Shown one piece after another: positions 48,055-59,925 of a DNA stretch of 64,000 bases. This DNA is from Tamarix chinensis (lineage: Eukaryota; Streptophyta; Magnoliopsida; Caryophyllales; Tamaricaceae), in NCBI GenBank assembly GCA_030549775.1, contig CM060174.1, positions 17,037,193 to 17,101,192 of the forward strand. The letters are read 5' to 3'. Both the position numbers and the translations under genes were made by a program. The stretch's first letter is position 1. Each line of letters starts with the position of its first letter. Below the pieces are notes generated by a model, which was not told the DNA's origin, did no database searches, and saw only the letters and a program-made list of their open reading frames with translations.

Positions 48055-50505
48055 TATAACACCCCTAAAAGTTACCATTAAAAATTTTTGTTTGTTTAAG
48101 GAAAATCACACACCAAAAATGGAGTGCTATTGCCATGCTAGTAAAAGTATGGCCCCTGGCCAGGCTCATGCTAATCACAAGGTGAAATGATAAACACAAA
48201 TATAGAACCATAATAGAAAAATTTTAAAACATGAAGGAGTCTAACATTAAAATACAAAAAAAAACTAGAACAAGTGAGAGTCAAATATCATTACAATAGA
48301 GGAATGAAATACATAATAGGATCCCACTATGGGGGAATAGAAACATAAGGTACCAAGGGAAAACAATACCGAATACATGCTCTCCAGCCCTAACCCCGGG
48401 ACACCACGACATCACTCTACCCCGACCAGCTCATCGTAAGCTATGAAGTCCTCTAAGGCCCCATCGCCTACTTGTACAGACTTAGGAGGAACCATTATTC
48501 ATTGGAACTAGTAGCACCCATAATAAGGGTGATCAGTACACTACATACTGAGTAAGGTAAAAATATAATCAAGATAGCGCATGGCGATACAGAATACAGA
48601 TACCATGCATACAGTAGATTTTGTTAAGTTATTTACCCCTTTTAGAGTTAAATTCATTAGTACCATATTTACACATCTCTTAAATTATATCAACGTACAT
48701 ATGGGGATCCCACTATTATGACCGATGGATTGGGAATATCTACCCTAGGACAGAACACTCTTTCCCACTATTATAACCAATGAACTGGTAACTATATACT
48801 GCCATAGGGCAAAATGCACCTGTTCATTATTATAACTGGTGGATAGGTAGATATATACTAACTAAAGGGTAGAACACACCTTTTCCATGCACAACTCTAC
48901 TGCAAGTGATTAGTGTCTTTTCCATGAATTATTATTATCCAAGGGTTTTACTTATTGAGCTCATGACCCCCATTATTATAACCAATAGACCAGGTATATC
49001 CACCTTAGGGCAGAACGTACCTATCCACTATTATAATTGGTGGACTGGTAGTATATATACTACCCCAAGACAAAACGTACCTAACCACTATTATAACCGA
49101 TGGACTAGTAAATATCATACATCTCGGGCCTGCTTAATCATCTTCCACTTTAAGTAATTAGTATTTTATTCGTATCTTATTTTCCAAGTAACACACATCC
49201 ATTCATGCACAACCCAAGGGAAACTCTCGACTCACTATCACATAACTGACCTAGACTTCATGAAAACCTTAATCCTTTGACCTAGAACATTCAAACCCTC
49301 CAATGACTCATGGGATCCCCTAAAATTTTTCCACCAACCTAATAGTGACCCTAGAAGCCTCATATTCATAGGTTAAGGCATACTCTCTTTTTTCTCCACC
49401 TATAATCTCCATCACCCACTAGGGGTTTTTCCTTGAAACCCTAATATGCCCTATGTGGCTCTTGCCTTTCCTCTCCTTACTTAGCTCACATATCCCCTAA
49501 TTCAAGCACCATCACCCTGCTCAGCCCAACTCCAAAACTCATAGCCCAACTCCTTAACTCAAACATGTGATAATGACATCCTAGCTGGTTACTCCTAAAA
49601 ACCATAATATTCCCCATTTTTCTTTCATACCCCCTTCTCTTCCACAACTCTACCCTCTATTTAGCTTGACCCACACCCTCCATATGTCACATCCTTTATC
49701 CTAACTCTATTTTTCAACCAAATTCCTCAACCATTCCCCACAACACACCTTATCCTTAGGGTTGATCCCTAAAAATCCTAGTTTATGCGCTCATGCACCT
49801 TCCCATCATCCTACATACCTAAATTTCCCCAAGTATATTAACCACCCAAAGCACACTTTCCTCCCCATGGTTAAGCTCAAAAAAATACTTCCCCATGTAA
49901 ATAGTTTCCCTAATAAAAGTACACATACCCCATGCAAAGCTCACACTCCCCATGCAAAATTTTTGACCCTAATCCCTCACATTATCATTTCTCTTTTACA
50001 TTACTCCACAGTATTTCATAAGATCACTAGGACATTTTTCACATAACACTTTACTCACTCCACCCTCTTTATTTTATTTCACCTCCCTTGGCTACTCAAG
50101 TCCCACCTAATACATCTAGGCATAATATATGTTATTACTCAACAATGCACAAGAATATATCCACCTATAGTAAGATTTAGCCATACATACAACAAACAAT
50201 GAGAACTATGTAGACCATTACCTTAGATCCTTGCAAGCCAAGTTGCACCACATATATTTAGTTCAATACACACATATTCACACATAACACAAAAATACAC
50301 CCATTTCACAAATAAGACTCATAATACAACCCAAATCTTAACTATATCCTTACCTAGTTGGCTCTGGGCTTTAAGCAAGAAATCCTACACCTCCTCATAG
50401 GAAAATATTGGTTCAATACCTATAATAAGTGCATCAACTAGGTAATTTCACTTATTCCTATCTCTTTTTCTTTATTCCTTATTTTCTTAACAAAAATACG
50501 AGTAA

Positions 50506-50553
<48 letters not shown>

Positions 50554-51853
50554 GTAGTAGTAGTAGTAGTAATGATAATAGTTTTAATAATAATGAATTA
50601 TTAAAATAAAATACACTAAAAAAAGTAAATGAGGAAAGGGTGTAACTAGAATGGGCCAGACAGATGAGGGCACCGACAGAGTGGCAGTGGCGGTGGTGGT
50701 GATGTAATAAATAGATTTTTCGGGTTGGAAAGAGAGGGAATGTAGGATTTCTTTGGGTGGTGGGGCTGTTTGAATTAGGTGGCTAGTGGTGGTCTTAAAA
50801 TGGTGACACCCGAGAGGAAGAGAGGGGTGAAAGGGAGATGGAGGTGTTAATGTGGTACGAGAGGTCTTCTTGTGTTGCAAAGGTGGTGTAACCAATAGTG
50901 GTAGCCACGTGGGATGGTGTTGGTGGTGGTGCCGAGTGAAAAGGGGTAGCTTGAGCTACCCACTTTACATGAATGAGGAGAGGAAATGAAGGGCAAGAAG
51001 GGAATGGGCTCAGTGGATGTAAGGTGATGTAGGGACGAGGATGGGATGGAGACAATGGTGAGGCCAAGAAGCGGTAGCAATGACATCTAAATAAGCGATG
51101 GGAGAAAGGGAGACAGGAGGAAATTAGGCAGAAAAAGAGAGAGAGAAGAAGAGAGTGGGGGGCTTTTATAGGCGTAGGGGAGGGAGGAACTGGAGAAGAA
51201 AAGGAAGAGGACATGGGGGAGCTGGTGGAGGCCGAGCGGTATGCAGGTCGGTGCTACTACTCAGGGGGCAATAGCAGGGTAGATTCACAAGGGTTAGGGA
51301 GAGGGACCTTGTAGGGGGGTTGTGCAGGGGACGTGCTAGCCGCATGCCCTACATGGTCCAAAGAGGAAAAAGGGAGGGAAAGAGGGGAAGGGGAGCTGCA
51401 GAGTTGTAGCATTGTGTAGGTATAGTGTAGGTGGGAGGTAGGGTATGAGGGCTGAAAAGGAAAGAAAGGAAAAAGAGAGGGAGAGAAAGGGAAAAGTGGG
51501 GGGTGTGCATTGGCAACCACCCGAGGGAGATAAAAAAAGAAAGGGAACTAGGCCAGTCGAAGGGCAAAGAAAGAGGAGAAGGAGAAGGGAAGAAGGGAAG
51601 TGGGCCGCAGCTAGGCACAGCCCGGTCGACTGCGGGAGAAAAAGAAAAGGAAGAAAGAAAAGAAAAGGAAAGAAAAAGAGGAAAGGAATAAAAAAAATGG
51701 AGGTGGTAGGGTGTTTTTGCTTTGTAAGAGTTTTAAGGATAATAAATAATAATAATAATAATAATTAATTTAGAAATTATTATAATTTATTTTAGGTTAG
51801 TTAATTAAATTAGTTTCCAATAGCCATGTGATTATATCAATTTTATTATTATT

Positions 51854-51934
<81 letters not shown>

Positions 51935-52024
51935 TTGAATAAAAAGGGTACATATAATTAAATTTAATTCAATAATTTATTATTTTATTCTTTAATCCCA
52001 AAATAATAGGCTTATGGCATTACA
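48055..52024 (-). mobile_element. Solo long LTR, 3.97 kb, minus orientation
   Basis: It starts TATAACACCCC (TG changed to TA) at 48055 and ends GGCATTACA at 52024. The flanks are perfect 5-bp duplications, catgc at 48050-48054 and 52025-52029. Inside are antisense CCGATCCACCGG modules (48710-49110), a (GTA)n microsatellite at about 50505-50570, a purine-rich zone (50640-51700) and (ATC)n/(ATT)n at about 51842-51934. There is no internal region. Frames in the purine-rich zone are artefacts. Confidence 0.95.
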
Positions 52025-52057
52025 CATGCATCGTGATAGAGATGGCCTAAAAGTATA
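52025..52057 (+). mobile_element. Tat/Athila-like LTR D, part 3
   Basis: A short piece of LTR D follows the second copy of catgc. It is cut by LTR F, which starts TGTAACGTCCCC at 52058. The remainder of LTR D would be beyond LTR F's element, outside the window. Confidence 0.5.
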
Positions 52058-53309
52058 TGTAACGTCCCCAAAATTCACTTCTAAAAAATTTTGCTTTATT
52101 AAAATATTCAACGGGAGCAAGTAAAATAAACTTGTAAATTTCGGGGATATTACCACCGTGATCAATACAAGCTTGGCCCCCAGCCGGTCATGTACTAACC
52201 ACTAGGCTAAGGAAAAATTACCATCCATCATCACTAAAACTTAAATCAACAATTCCTAAAAGCACTGAAACATTCATAATATAGAAATTATAATACGCGT
52301 AAAAGAGTTACAACCCAATAGTACATAAATTCAATTCCTAAAGGGGACAAAAGTTTTAGTACGATAAAATAATTCCAAATAAACTGGTACAAGACAAAGG
52401 ATCATAAAAAGGGAAATCCAGCCACATTGCTCTCGTTCCCCAGGCCAAGTCCAAACTCAACTCTTAGCCCCACTTGATGCCTTGTAAGCAACGAAGGCAT
52501 AAAAAATGGCATCACCTACCTACACAAACTCAATAGGGACCTTTGCTCGCAGGAATGAGTGCACCCATGAAACAGGTGGTTAGTACTCTAGGTACTGAGT
52601 AAGGTAACCATGCATCTAAGACCAAGAATACAAAAACATATAACACAAGCATGATCGTATAAACAACGTACAACAATTTAGATAATAAAGGCTAAGCTAT
52701 AGTCCAAATAATCATATTCTTTAATCTTTGATCAATACTCATTTTACACCATGCTTATTACCAATCCATGAGAGTGCAGGAACCTCACTATTATAGTCCG
52801 TGTATCTAAAATGTACAGGACAAAATGCACCTAACCACTATAATATGTTGGTAGATCGGTCTCGAGTGCAAGACACTCTTGAGCACTATTATGCCGGTGG
52901 ATAGCTCTAGCTCCAATTCTCATGATGTTCCATTGTAAGTACTTAGTGTCTTTTACATATCTTATCAAAACTTAGAGCTTGGTTTATTGAGCTTGGGATC
53001 CCCTACTACTATAGCGAGTGGATAGAAAAAACCCAGGACAAAATGCACCTAACCACTATTATATACTAGTGGATCAATCTCCAGGGCACCCCGACACCTT
53101 GCTACTATTATGTTGGTGGATCAATTTGGGCCTGGCTTAATAATCTTCCGCTTTAAGTGATTAGTGTCTTATTCAGCAAGTTTTCAAACTAGACATGCAT
53201 TTCACAAACCATCTACTCTTATCCTCCCAAGAGGGCCCATCCTATATCTTGGGACTTCTGCACCTCCTAACACCCTAACATCCTTTCCTTCTTCCACTTA
53301 CTCACACTG
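52058..53309 (-). mobile_element. Minus-strand Tekay-type 3' LTR F, 3' portion
   Basis: It starts TGTAACGTCCCC at 52058 and follows the minus-strand long-LTR order: the conserved end ('gatattaccaccgtg', 'gccggtcatgtac'), the conserved 3' region near 52550-52610, then module repeats (52790-53130). CACTA-2 interrupts it at 53310. The LTR resumes at 58878 and finally reaches its 5' terminus at 63202, next to a polypurine tract and integrase end. Confidence 0.75.
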
Positions 53310-53324
53310 CACTACTACAAAAAC

Positions 53325-53590
53325 GGGAAATAATAACGGGATATTAATAACGGTGGTTCGAAAATTGTTGTCAAATGCGTGAAAATTAATGCACGGGATA
53401 GTTTTGATAACGGTTATAGTTCAAAACTGTTATTAAAAGGGTAACGTTAAAATTTTCACGGATGTTTTAATAACGGTTCAAGTAAAATCGTTATTCAAAG
53501 AGGTTTTTAAAATATTTCATACAAGAATCGTTGTCAAAATTCTGAACATTTTAATAACGGTTCCTAAAAGAACCTTTATTAAAACTCTAA
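53325..53590 (+). repeat. CACTA-2 subterminal array (element 5' end)
   Basis: Roughly ten copies of AATAACGG or its complement, several mutated (AAAATCGTTATTCAAA, AACCTTTATTAAAA). They are arranged in inverted pairs as in CACTA-1 but are more degraded. Confidence 0.85.
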
Positions 53591-54665
53591 AATCAAACTT
53601 TTATTTCTCTCAGTTTTGTTTAGTGCCAAAAATTTCACAATCTCTACACCTTCATTCTCTGACTCTCCTTCTTCTTGCAAACCCTCACACCACCACACCA
53701 TGCATCACCACTCTAGCTCCTCTCAAGTAAGGGAAACCTCGCACCGCCAACTCTCCACCACCCCTCTACCATTGTCAGCTTTGCATGTGCGTGTTGTCAT
53801 TGCTCCGAACCTAGCTAGCCAGCACTTGTACCTTCATCCTCCGTCGTGTTTGTAGGCCCTTGCTGCTCTCAACTTGCTCGCCGTCATGTTTGTAGCTAGC
53901 TCACTTTACGTATGTGTTTGTTCTTCCTCTTGTAACTTTTTATCTACTTATATATATATATATAAATGCATGCATGTTGCTACAGGGTTAGGTTTGTCGT
54001 TCAAAAATGTGTTGTTGAATTTGTTACGTTATTGTTATATATTAAAAAATGCATGTGTTGGCCGAGGCCTTTACATATATATAATATGAATGTGAGTGTA
54101 GAATTATATACATTTTCATTAATAAGTATAGGACACTAGCAATAAGATATAGGAAATGAAAATATAATGAAATGAAAATATATTTTACATATGCACATCA
54201 TTAAATGAAAATTTCAATTAGAGATGCATATGTTAATGATTTCTATTTGATGAGGATTAAATAGATATAGAAAATATGGAATATATAAAAGTGAATAATT
54301 AAATAGAGAGAAATAATTGTGTATGATAATCATAATAATAATAACATGATTTATATATTATGGTTTAATTACAGTTAGCTAGGCTTAAGATTAGGGTTTT
54401 ATGAGGTTTAGGGTTAGGTTTTATTATAATAAATTATGGTTAATTAGCTAGGGTTAGGGTTTATCGTTTAAGGTTAGGGTTAGTATTAATATCGTTTTGG
54501 AAACGTGTTAGCATGATTCGTATATATATATATATATATATAGAATAGCATGATACATTTGAGATTAATTATTTCTAAGCATGATTCATATCGATAATAT
54601 AATGGTACATTATGCTCAATACATAACATTCTAACATAATTTATTAATTTATTTTTTATAGAGAT

Positions 54666-57600
54666 ATGGCCAACAAAAACATTGATAGGGACAACAGTGA
54701 TGAAGAAGGGAAAATAGGACCTACGATTATGAGAATCATCACAGACATGAGGAATAAAGGAGAATTAGTCGAGTTGGGATGGAATACTTACAATCTTCCC
54801 AAATGCCCTTATACAGACATGTTCTTGACTTATATTTCACTTATGACCCGTAACTGTGTTCCTATCTCCTATAATAATTGGAAGCGGGCTCCAAAGGGTC
54901 ATAAGGAGCATATTTGGCAGGAAATCACTGTAAATATGTTATTTTATGTAATCATTTTTGTATGTCAAATGTTATTAATTTTATTATATTAACATCGATA
55001 TACATCTACATGTCTTATTTTGCAGAGAGTGTTTAATGTCCCAGGGAGTAGGAAGAAATGGCTTCTTAGACATTGTGGGGAGCGTCTAAGAACATTTAGG
55101 TCATATTTAGCTTGTAGGAAAATGTATAGAAAGAGGGATGGTTCTCTACGGCAGAACCCACCCAAACGATACGGTTTCATAAATCAAGAAAGTTGGAATT
55201 AATTTATTTCATATTGTCTTATGGGAGATTTTAAGGTATTTGTTAGATAACAATTAAACTTTTGTATTGATCCCAGTATTATTCTTAATATTGAAATAAC
55301 CGTGTGACTATGTTTTGGCTTGTCAAATAGGAAAAAATTACCCAAAATAAAGAGATTGCAAAACAAAATAAATACTGGCATAATATGGCTTGCAAAGGCT
55401 TTGCAGGCCTTGAAGAGGAGTTGGTATGCATTTTGTGATTTATCTATTAACATGTAAATGTCAAATTTTATAATAATATTCTTAATTAAGAATCTTTTTT
55501 GATTTGTAGCTCCTAGCCCAAGACTTGGACCCATGTACCTCCTCCATCAATATTGGTACATTATGGAAGATGGCTAGAGCAACAAGAGATGGATATGTTA
55601 ATGAATATGCAGATGTTGTAGCTAAAAAAATTGTAAGTTTGTAGATATCTAGAACCCTATTTAGTTTTCTTTTATAAAACTATTATATTATGCTTATTCC
55701 TATAAGTAAATTTACATATATTATATATATTATAGGAAGAACTTGAAATGTCATATGGTGAGGAGGGGGTGGACCAATATAGCATTGTGTCCCAGGCTAT
55801 AGCAATTGTAGAATACCCTAGAAGACACAGGGGTCTTAGATTAGGTGTTACAAGAATGAGCATATGTGGTCGATCTCGTGGTTCTCGTAGCACTAATGAG
55901 CAAGTTGCCATCCTCACCTAGAAATGGAACATGGCATTTGAATAGATGGCAACAATGGAGCAAGAGTTTTCATTTATTAAATCTTAGGGGTATAAGCCAT
56001 CCGATTTAGTAAACCATGATCAACATCACATACCTAATGTAAATAGCGTCAGAGATAGTTGTAAAGTTGATGCACATCTTTCTACTCTTCCTGAGGTAAG
56101 CATTACAAACTTTGAATTGTTAATAAATATATTCTGTGTAATAAATAATTAATAACGTGTAATATTTTTGTTTAGGGTTTGCATAAATGTGACTTATTAG
56201 TGAATGACCATTCAACACTTTTGGCGAAAGGAAGGGTTTGCATCAGTCACAGTACCTAAACGCAAATAGTCCACAGGTACAATTTAGCTCTAAATATAAG
56301 GCTCGTGAGTATTGACACTCTAATCATTGGCAGTGCGCACTTGCCTTGTTATAAAGAGGTCAATGAGGCAACCACGGTACTATAAGCTCATGGAAGCTTC
56401 GTGGCTTGGCCTGCGGATCAGATAAGTCTCTCTACTGAAGAGGTATTGACATTCGACATCTTCATTAGACCTTGTTTAGTAGTTACACTATTCATACCTT
56501 TTTCATATATATATATATGCTCAATACATATTTTTTAATATTATCAATTAAGGAATCAAAAAGGAATAAAAAAAGAAGACTTCCTCTGCTAGTAGAACCA
56601 AGAGAGGTACTAGCAGAATGAGCAACACAAAAGAGGGCGCTGCTAAAGGGAAGAGAGCTAAATCTGAAAAATCAGTTACCCCACAAAAGATTCCTTCTTC
56701 AGAGAAAAGCCAACCTCCACAAGAAATAGCTTTATTATATTTTTATGCCCAAAACTACCTCAGGGACAATTATATTTTCATTTGTTGTCGTCTAGAGTAT
56801 GTTGGGAGGGAAAATGCTACTTACATGATATAGACAGTTGACATAAGAAACATTTATAATCAAGAATGGATGTCAACCATGAGTGTCGCTATCTATGTCA
56901 CGTAAGTATTATTTCATTTTGAGATTTTAGTACTCTTAACTTGTACAATTGGAATTTTTATGACCTCTTATATGAGTTATAAGTTATTAATAAATATGCA
57001 TTGTTATTGTCGTCCATAGCTTGATAGCTAATCGCGCTGCAATGGAGGGAATGTTGTCCTCTATTGTGTTTATGTGCCCATATTACATAGCTGATGGTAG
57101 TACAATAAGAGAGGGTAGGCACATAAACTATTTAGCGGATCGCATTTTGATTGAGGGACACAACAAGATCTATCTCATTCCTCACCTCGCAAATGAACAT
57201 TGGGTTTTGTACGCCGTCCAATCTGATCTTAATAAAGTTTATGTGTTTGATTTCCTTTGAACCTATGACGTGCCTTTTGAAGTCGCTTGTCGTGGTGGGA
57301 AGGAATTTATCGACATGTTAGTATACTTTTCACTTCTTACTTCTTTAGCTTATTTATACATATATTCTTCTTTAATTATTTGAGGTATACATACTTACAA
57401 TATTGTGTATCCATTTCTATTTATTAGGGCACTACGAATGGAGTATCAAAGGAGAGGTGGGAATAGTGTCCCAGACCCAAAGAATCTTCGATATGAGCCT
57501 GTCATAGTAAGTAAGAAGACAACTATTTTGTATTTTATTTTAATTAAAATTAATATCTAATAGTTAGAGAGCTAACTAAATTCATTTAACAGCATCCACA

Positions 57601-57900
57601 ATAGCAAAACAACAATGATTGTGGATACTATTTATCTAGAGGAATGGATCTGATAGTCTAGAACAAATCGGTCAACATAAATCCAAGCCATGTATGTTTG
57701 CTTTTCGATAATTTTCCATTAATGAATCATGACATATATGTTTGGTACTTGACGTAAGTGCTAACTGTATATTAATCGAAATTTGGGCATTTTAGTTTTT
57801 CCTCAATGACTATGCACAAGGCCAACAATACAATATTGATGAAATTGATGAAGTTAGAGACCAATGGGCCAAGCACGTGCACTCATTCATTCTTTATTAG
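54666..57900 (+). pseudogene. CACTA-2 gene: Transposase_24-like plus Ulp1/C48 protease, broken
   Basis: The exon pattern matches the CACTA-1 gene, with exons at 54666-54929, 55026-55235, 55331-55423, 55510-55632, 55736-56095 and 56176-56442, then the protease exons to the stop at 57898-57900. The first four and the sixth have exactly the same lengths as in CACTA-1; the fifth is 3 nt longer. Premature stops occur in exon 2 (TAA at 55199-55201), several times in exon 5 (from TAG at 55919), within the protease region (TGA at 57258-57260, just after VFDFL) and in the HPQ-stop-QNNNDCG block near 57600. Not functional. Confidence 0.88.
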
Positions 57901-58209
57901 GTAGAGATCTATATATTCTACATGCATGTTCAGGTTTGTATTTCGTCTATGTCTTTCGTTATTCTAGGCTAGATTCATGAATTTTTTACTTTGGGGTGTA
58001 GAGCTACCAAGTTGTGGTATGCCAACTAATTTTGATTCCTGAGTATGTCCGGTGTATTAAGACATAAACACTAATTAGAGATTGATTGAAATTATGGTGT
58101 GATTGTAGATTTGTTATGAATTGATGTTGTTTTACAATGCAGATTTAGTAATTATTTGAACATACAACTATATATATGGGCAGGAACAAAACAGTAAAAA
58201 CATTAAAAA

Positions 58210-58870
58210 AAACTATAGTTTTAATAACGATTCTTATTAAGAACCATTATTAAAACCATGTATTTCATCTCAAATTTATGTTCAGTTAATACATATTAGA
58301 ATTTAATAAAAGCATAATCAATAACCAAAACCCTAATTGGATGATAGAGTTTGAATAACGGTTCTTATAAAAACCATTATCAAAACTTAGGCTTTAATAA
58401 CAGTTCTGCTGAAATCCGTTATTAAAACCTAGGTTTTAATAACGGTTTTAATTAAGAACCGTTATTAATAATGTGCATTAAATCTCAAATTAATGCTCAT
58501 TTAATACGTATTAGGGTTTAATAAATGTATAATCAATAACTGAAACCCTAATTCGATTATGTTTTAACAACGGTTTTTGTAATAACCGTTATTAAAACCT
58601 GGTTTTCCAGAACGGTTTTTTCTTGAAAACCATTATTGAAACCTTATTTTTAACAACGGTTTTATGGAAGAACCATTATTAAAACATTTTTTTAACAATG
58701 GTTGTTTCTAGAATTATTAAATATAAAGTTTATGCTCATATTTGCGGGTTTTTTTATATTTTTTATAACGGTTATGAACCATTATTAAATATTTAATAAC
58801 TGGCGGTTTAATAACAGTTTAAAATAATTATTAAAAATATAAAATAACCGTTATTAAAACATCTTTCTGG
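58210..58870 (+). repeat. CACTA-2 subterminal array (element 3' end)
   Basis: Around 18 AATAACGG-type motifs occur in inverted pairs. They are interrupted by two related AT-rich spacers that contain 'ccctaattggatgatagag' or its variant (58262-58345 and 58470-58560). Pairing is conserved but many cores carry substitutions such as AACCATTATTAAAA. Confidence 0.85.
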
Positions 58871-58877
58871 GGTAGTG

Positions 58878-59925
58878 CTGGAAGCCCAACTCCTAAGTTT
58901 GTGGGTTAAGGCCCACTAACTCATGCCATCCAAGTCCGCTCACCATCTTCCCCTAGGGTTTTTGCTTGAAACCCTAATTTGTGCTTATATGGTTCATCCT
59001 TCTCTATCTCATGCAACTAAGGTTGCACTACCACCCCACACATCACCTCACTTATATTCAACCCCCATCATTTCTCTTTACCCCCAAATAAACATACAAC
59101 CATGAAACCCTAGATGGCCACAAAAAACCCTAGCACCCTTCTTTCCAACATGTTACCCCTCCATGTCTCACCTGACATCCCTTCTTTCTCATGACACCCA
59201 TACTCACCCTACAAATGATATTCTTCCACTCTCATCCTATAATCCACTCATCCTCAATTATTTTTACCTTCTTAGCTAGGTCCCCTATGCACCCTTATAC
59301 AACTCACGTAATATTTTTTCCCCAAGGTCTCCAATCACCCCCAACAACTCTTCCCTTACTACTTACACCCCAAGACAACATTTCACACGTAAAGATCATC
59401 CCCATGTAGACTCCATCCCCATGAAAATCCGAGAAGTTTCCATGCAAACCTAAGAAACTCCTATGCAAACCCTAGAATTCCCATGTAAACCCTAGAGAGA
59501 GTGGTGGTTGTGGTAGGAATGGCAGCACAAAGGGCGGTGATGGGTGAGATGAAGTTGGTGGAGAAGCCAACCTTGCGCGACCAAGGTAGCTCATGTAAGG
59601 AGGATTGAGTGTGGTGAGGGGTGTAGTTTGGTAGGGTAGTGCAAAGAGTATATTTGAGGTGGTTTGGGCTGAGGCACTGGATGACGATGATGGAGTGGAA
59701 GGCTAAACAAGCGGCGGCGCATAAAGGGGGAAAATTTTTAGGCAGAGAAAAAGGGTCGAATAGGGGCAGTTGAAGGGTATTTATAGGCCAATGATGGGGG
59801 AAACGACAAAAGGGAAGAGGAGAATATGATGGCACGCATGGCAGGTTGCTAGCCGATGGCACACAGCTGGTGCACGCCAGCAAAGTTTTAGATTTGCCAG
59901 CTCGAGGAAGGAAGAGAGGGGCACA
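58878..59925 (-). mobile_element. LTR F, middle portion
   Basis: This continues LTR F after CACTA-2 with 'ctagggtttttgcttgaaac' type sequence, then a C-rich stretch and a purine-rich zone (59500-59920), in the order expected for a minus-strand long LTR. It is cut at 59926 by LTR H. The frame at 59461-59883 on the minus strand is a composition artefact. Confidence 0.65.

Larger units (their letters stand above)
53310..58877 (+). mobile_element. CACTA-2 (En/Spm superfamily) transposon, 5568 bp
   Basis: The termini are CACTACTACAAAAACGGG at 53310 and GGGGTAGTG ending at 58877. The 3-bp target duplication ctg is perfect (53307-53309 and 58878-58880). It is collinear with CACTA-1 but in the opposite orientation. 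It has the same subterminal AATAACGG arrays, one copy of the region duplicated in CACTA-1, and the same gene with stop codons. No TNPD-type transposase is visible. It inserted in LTR F. Confidence 0.94.
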
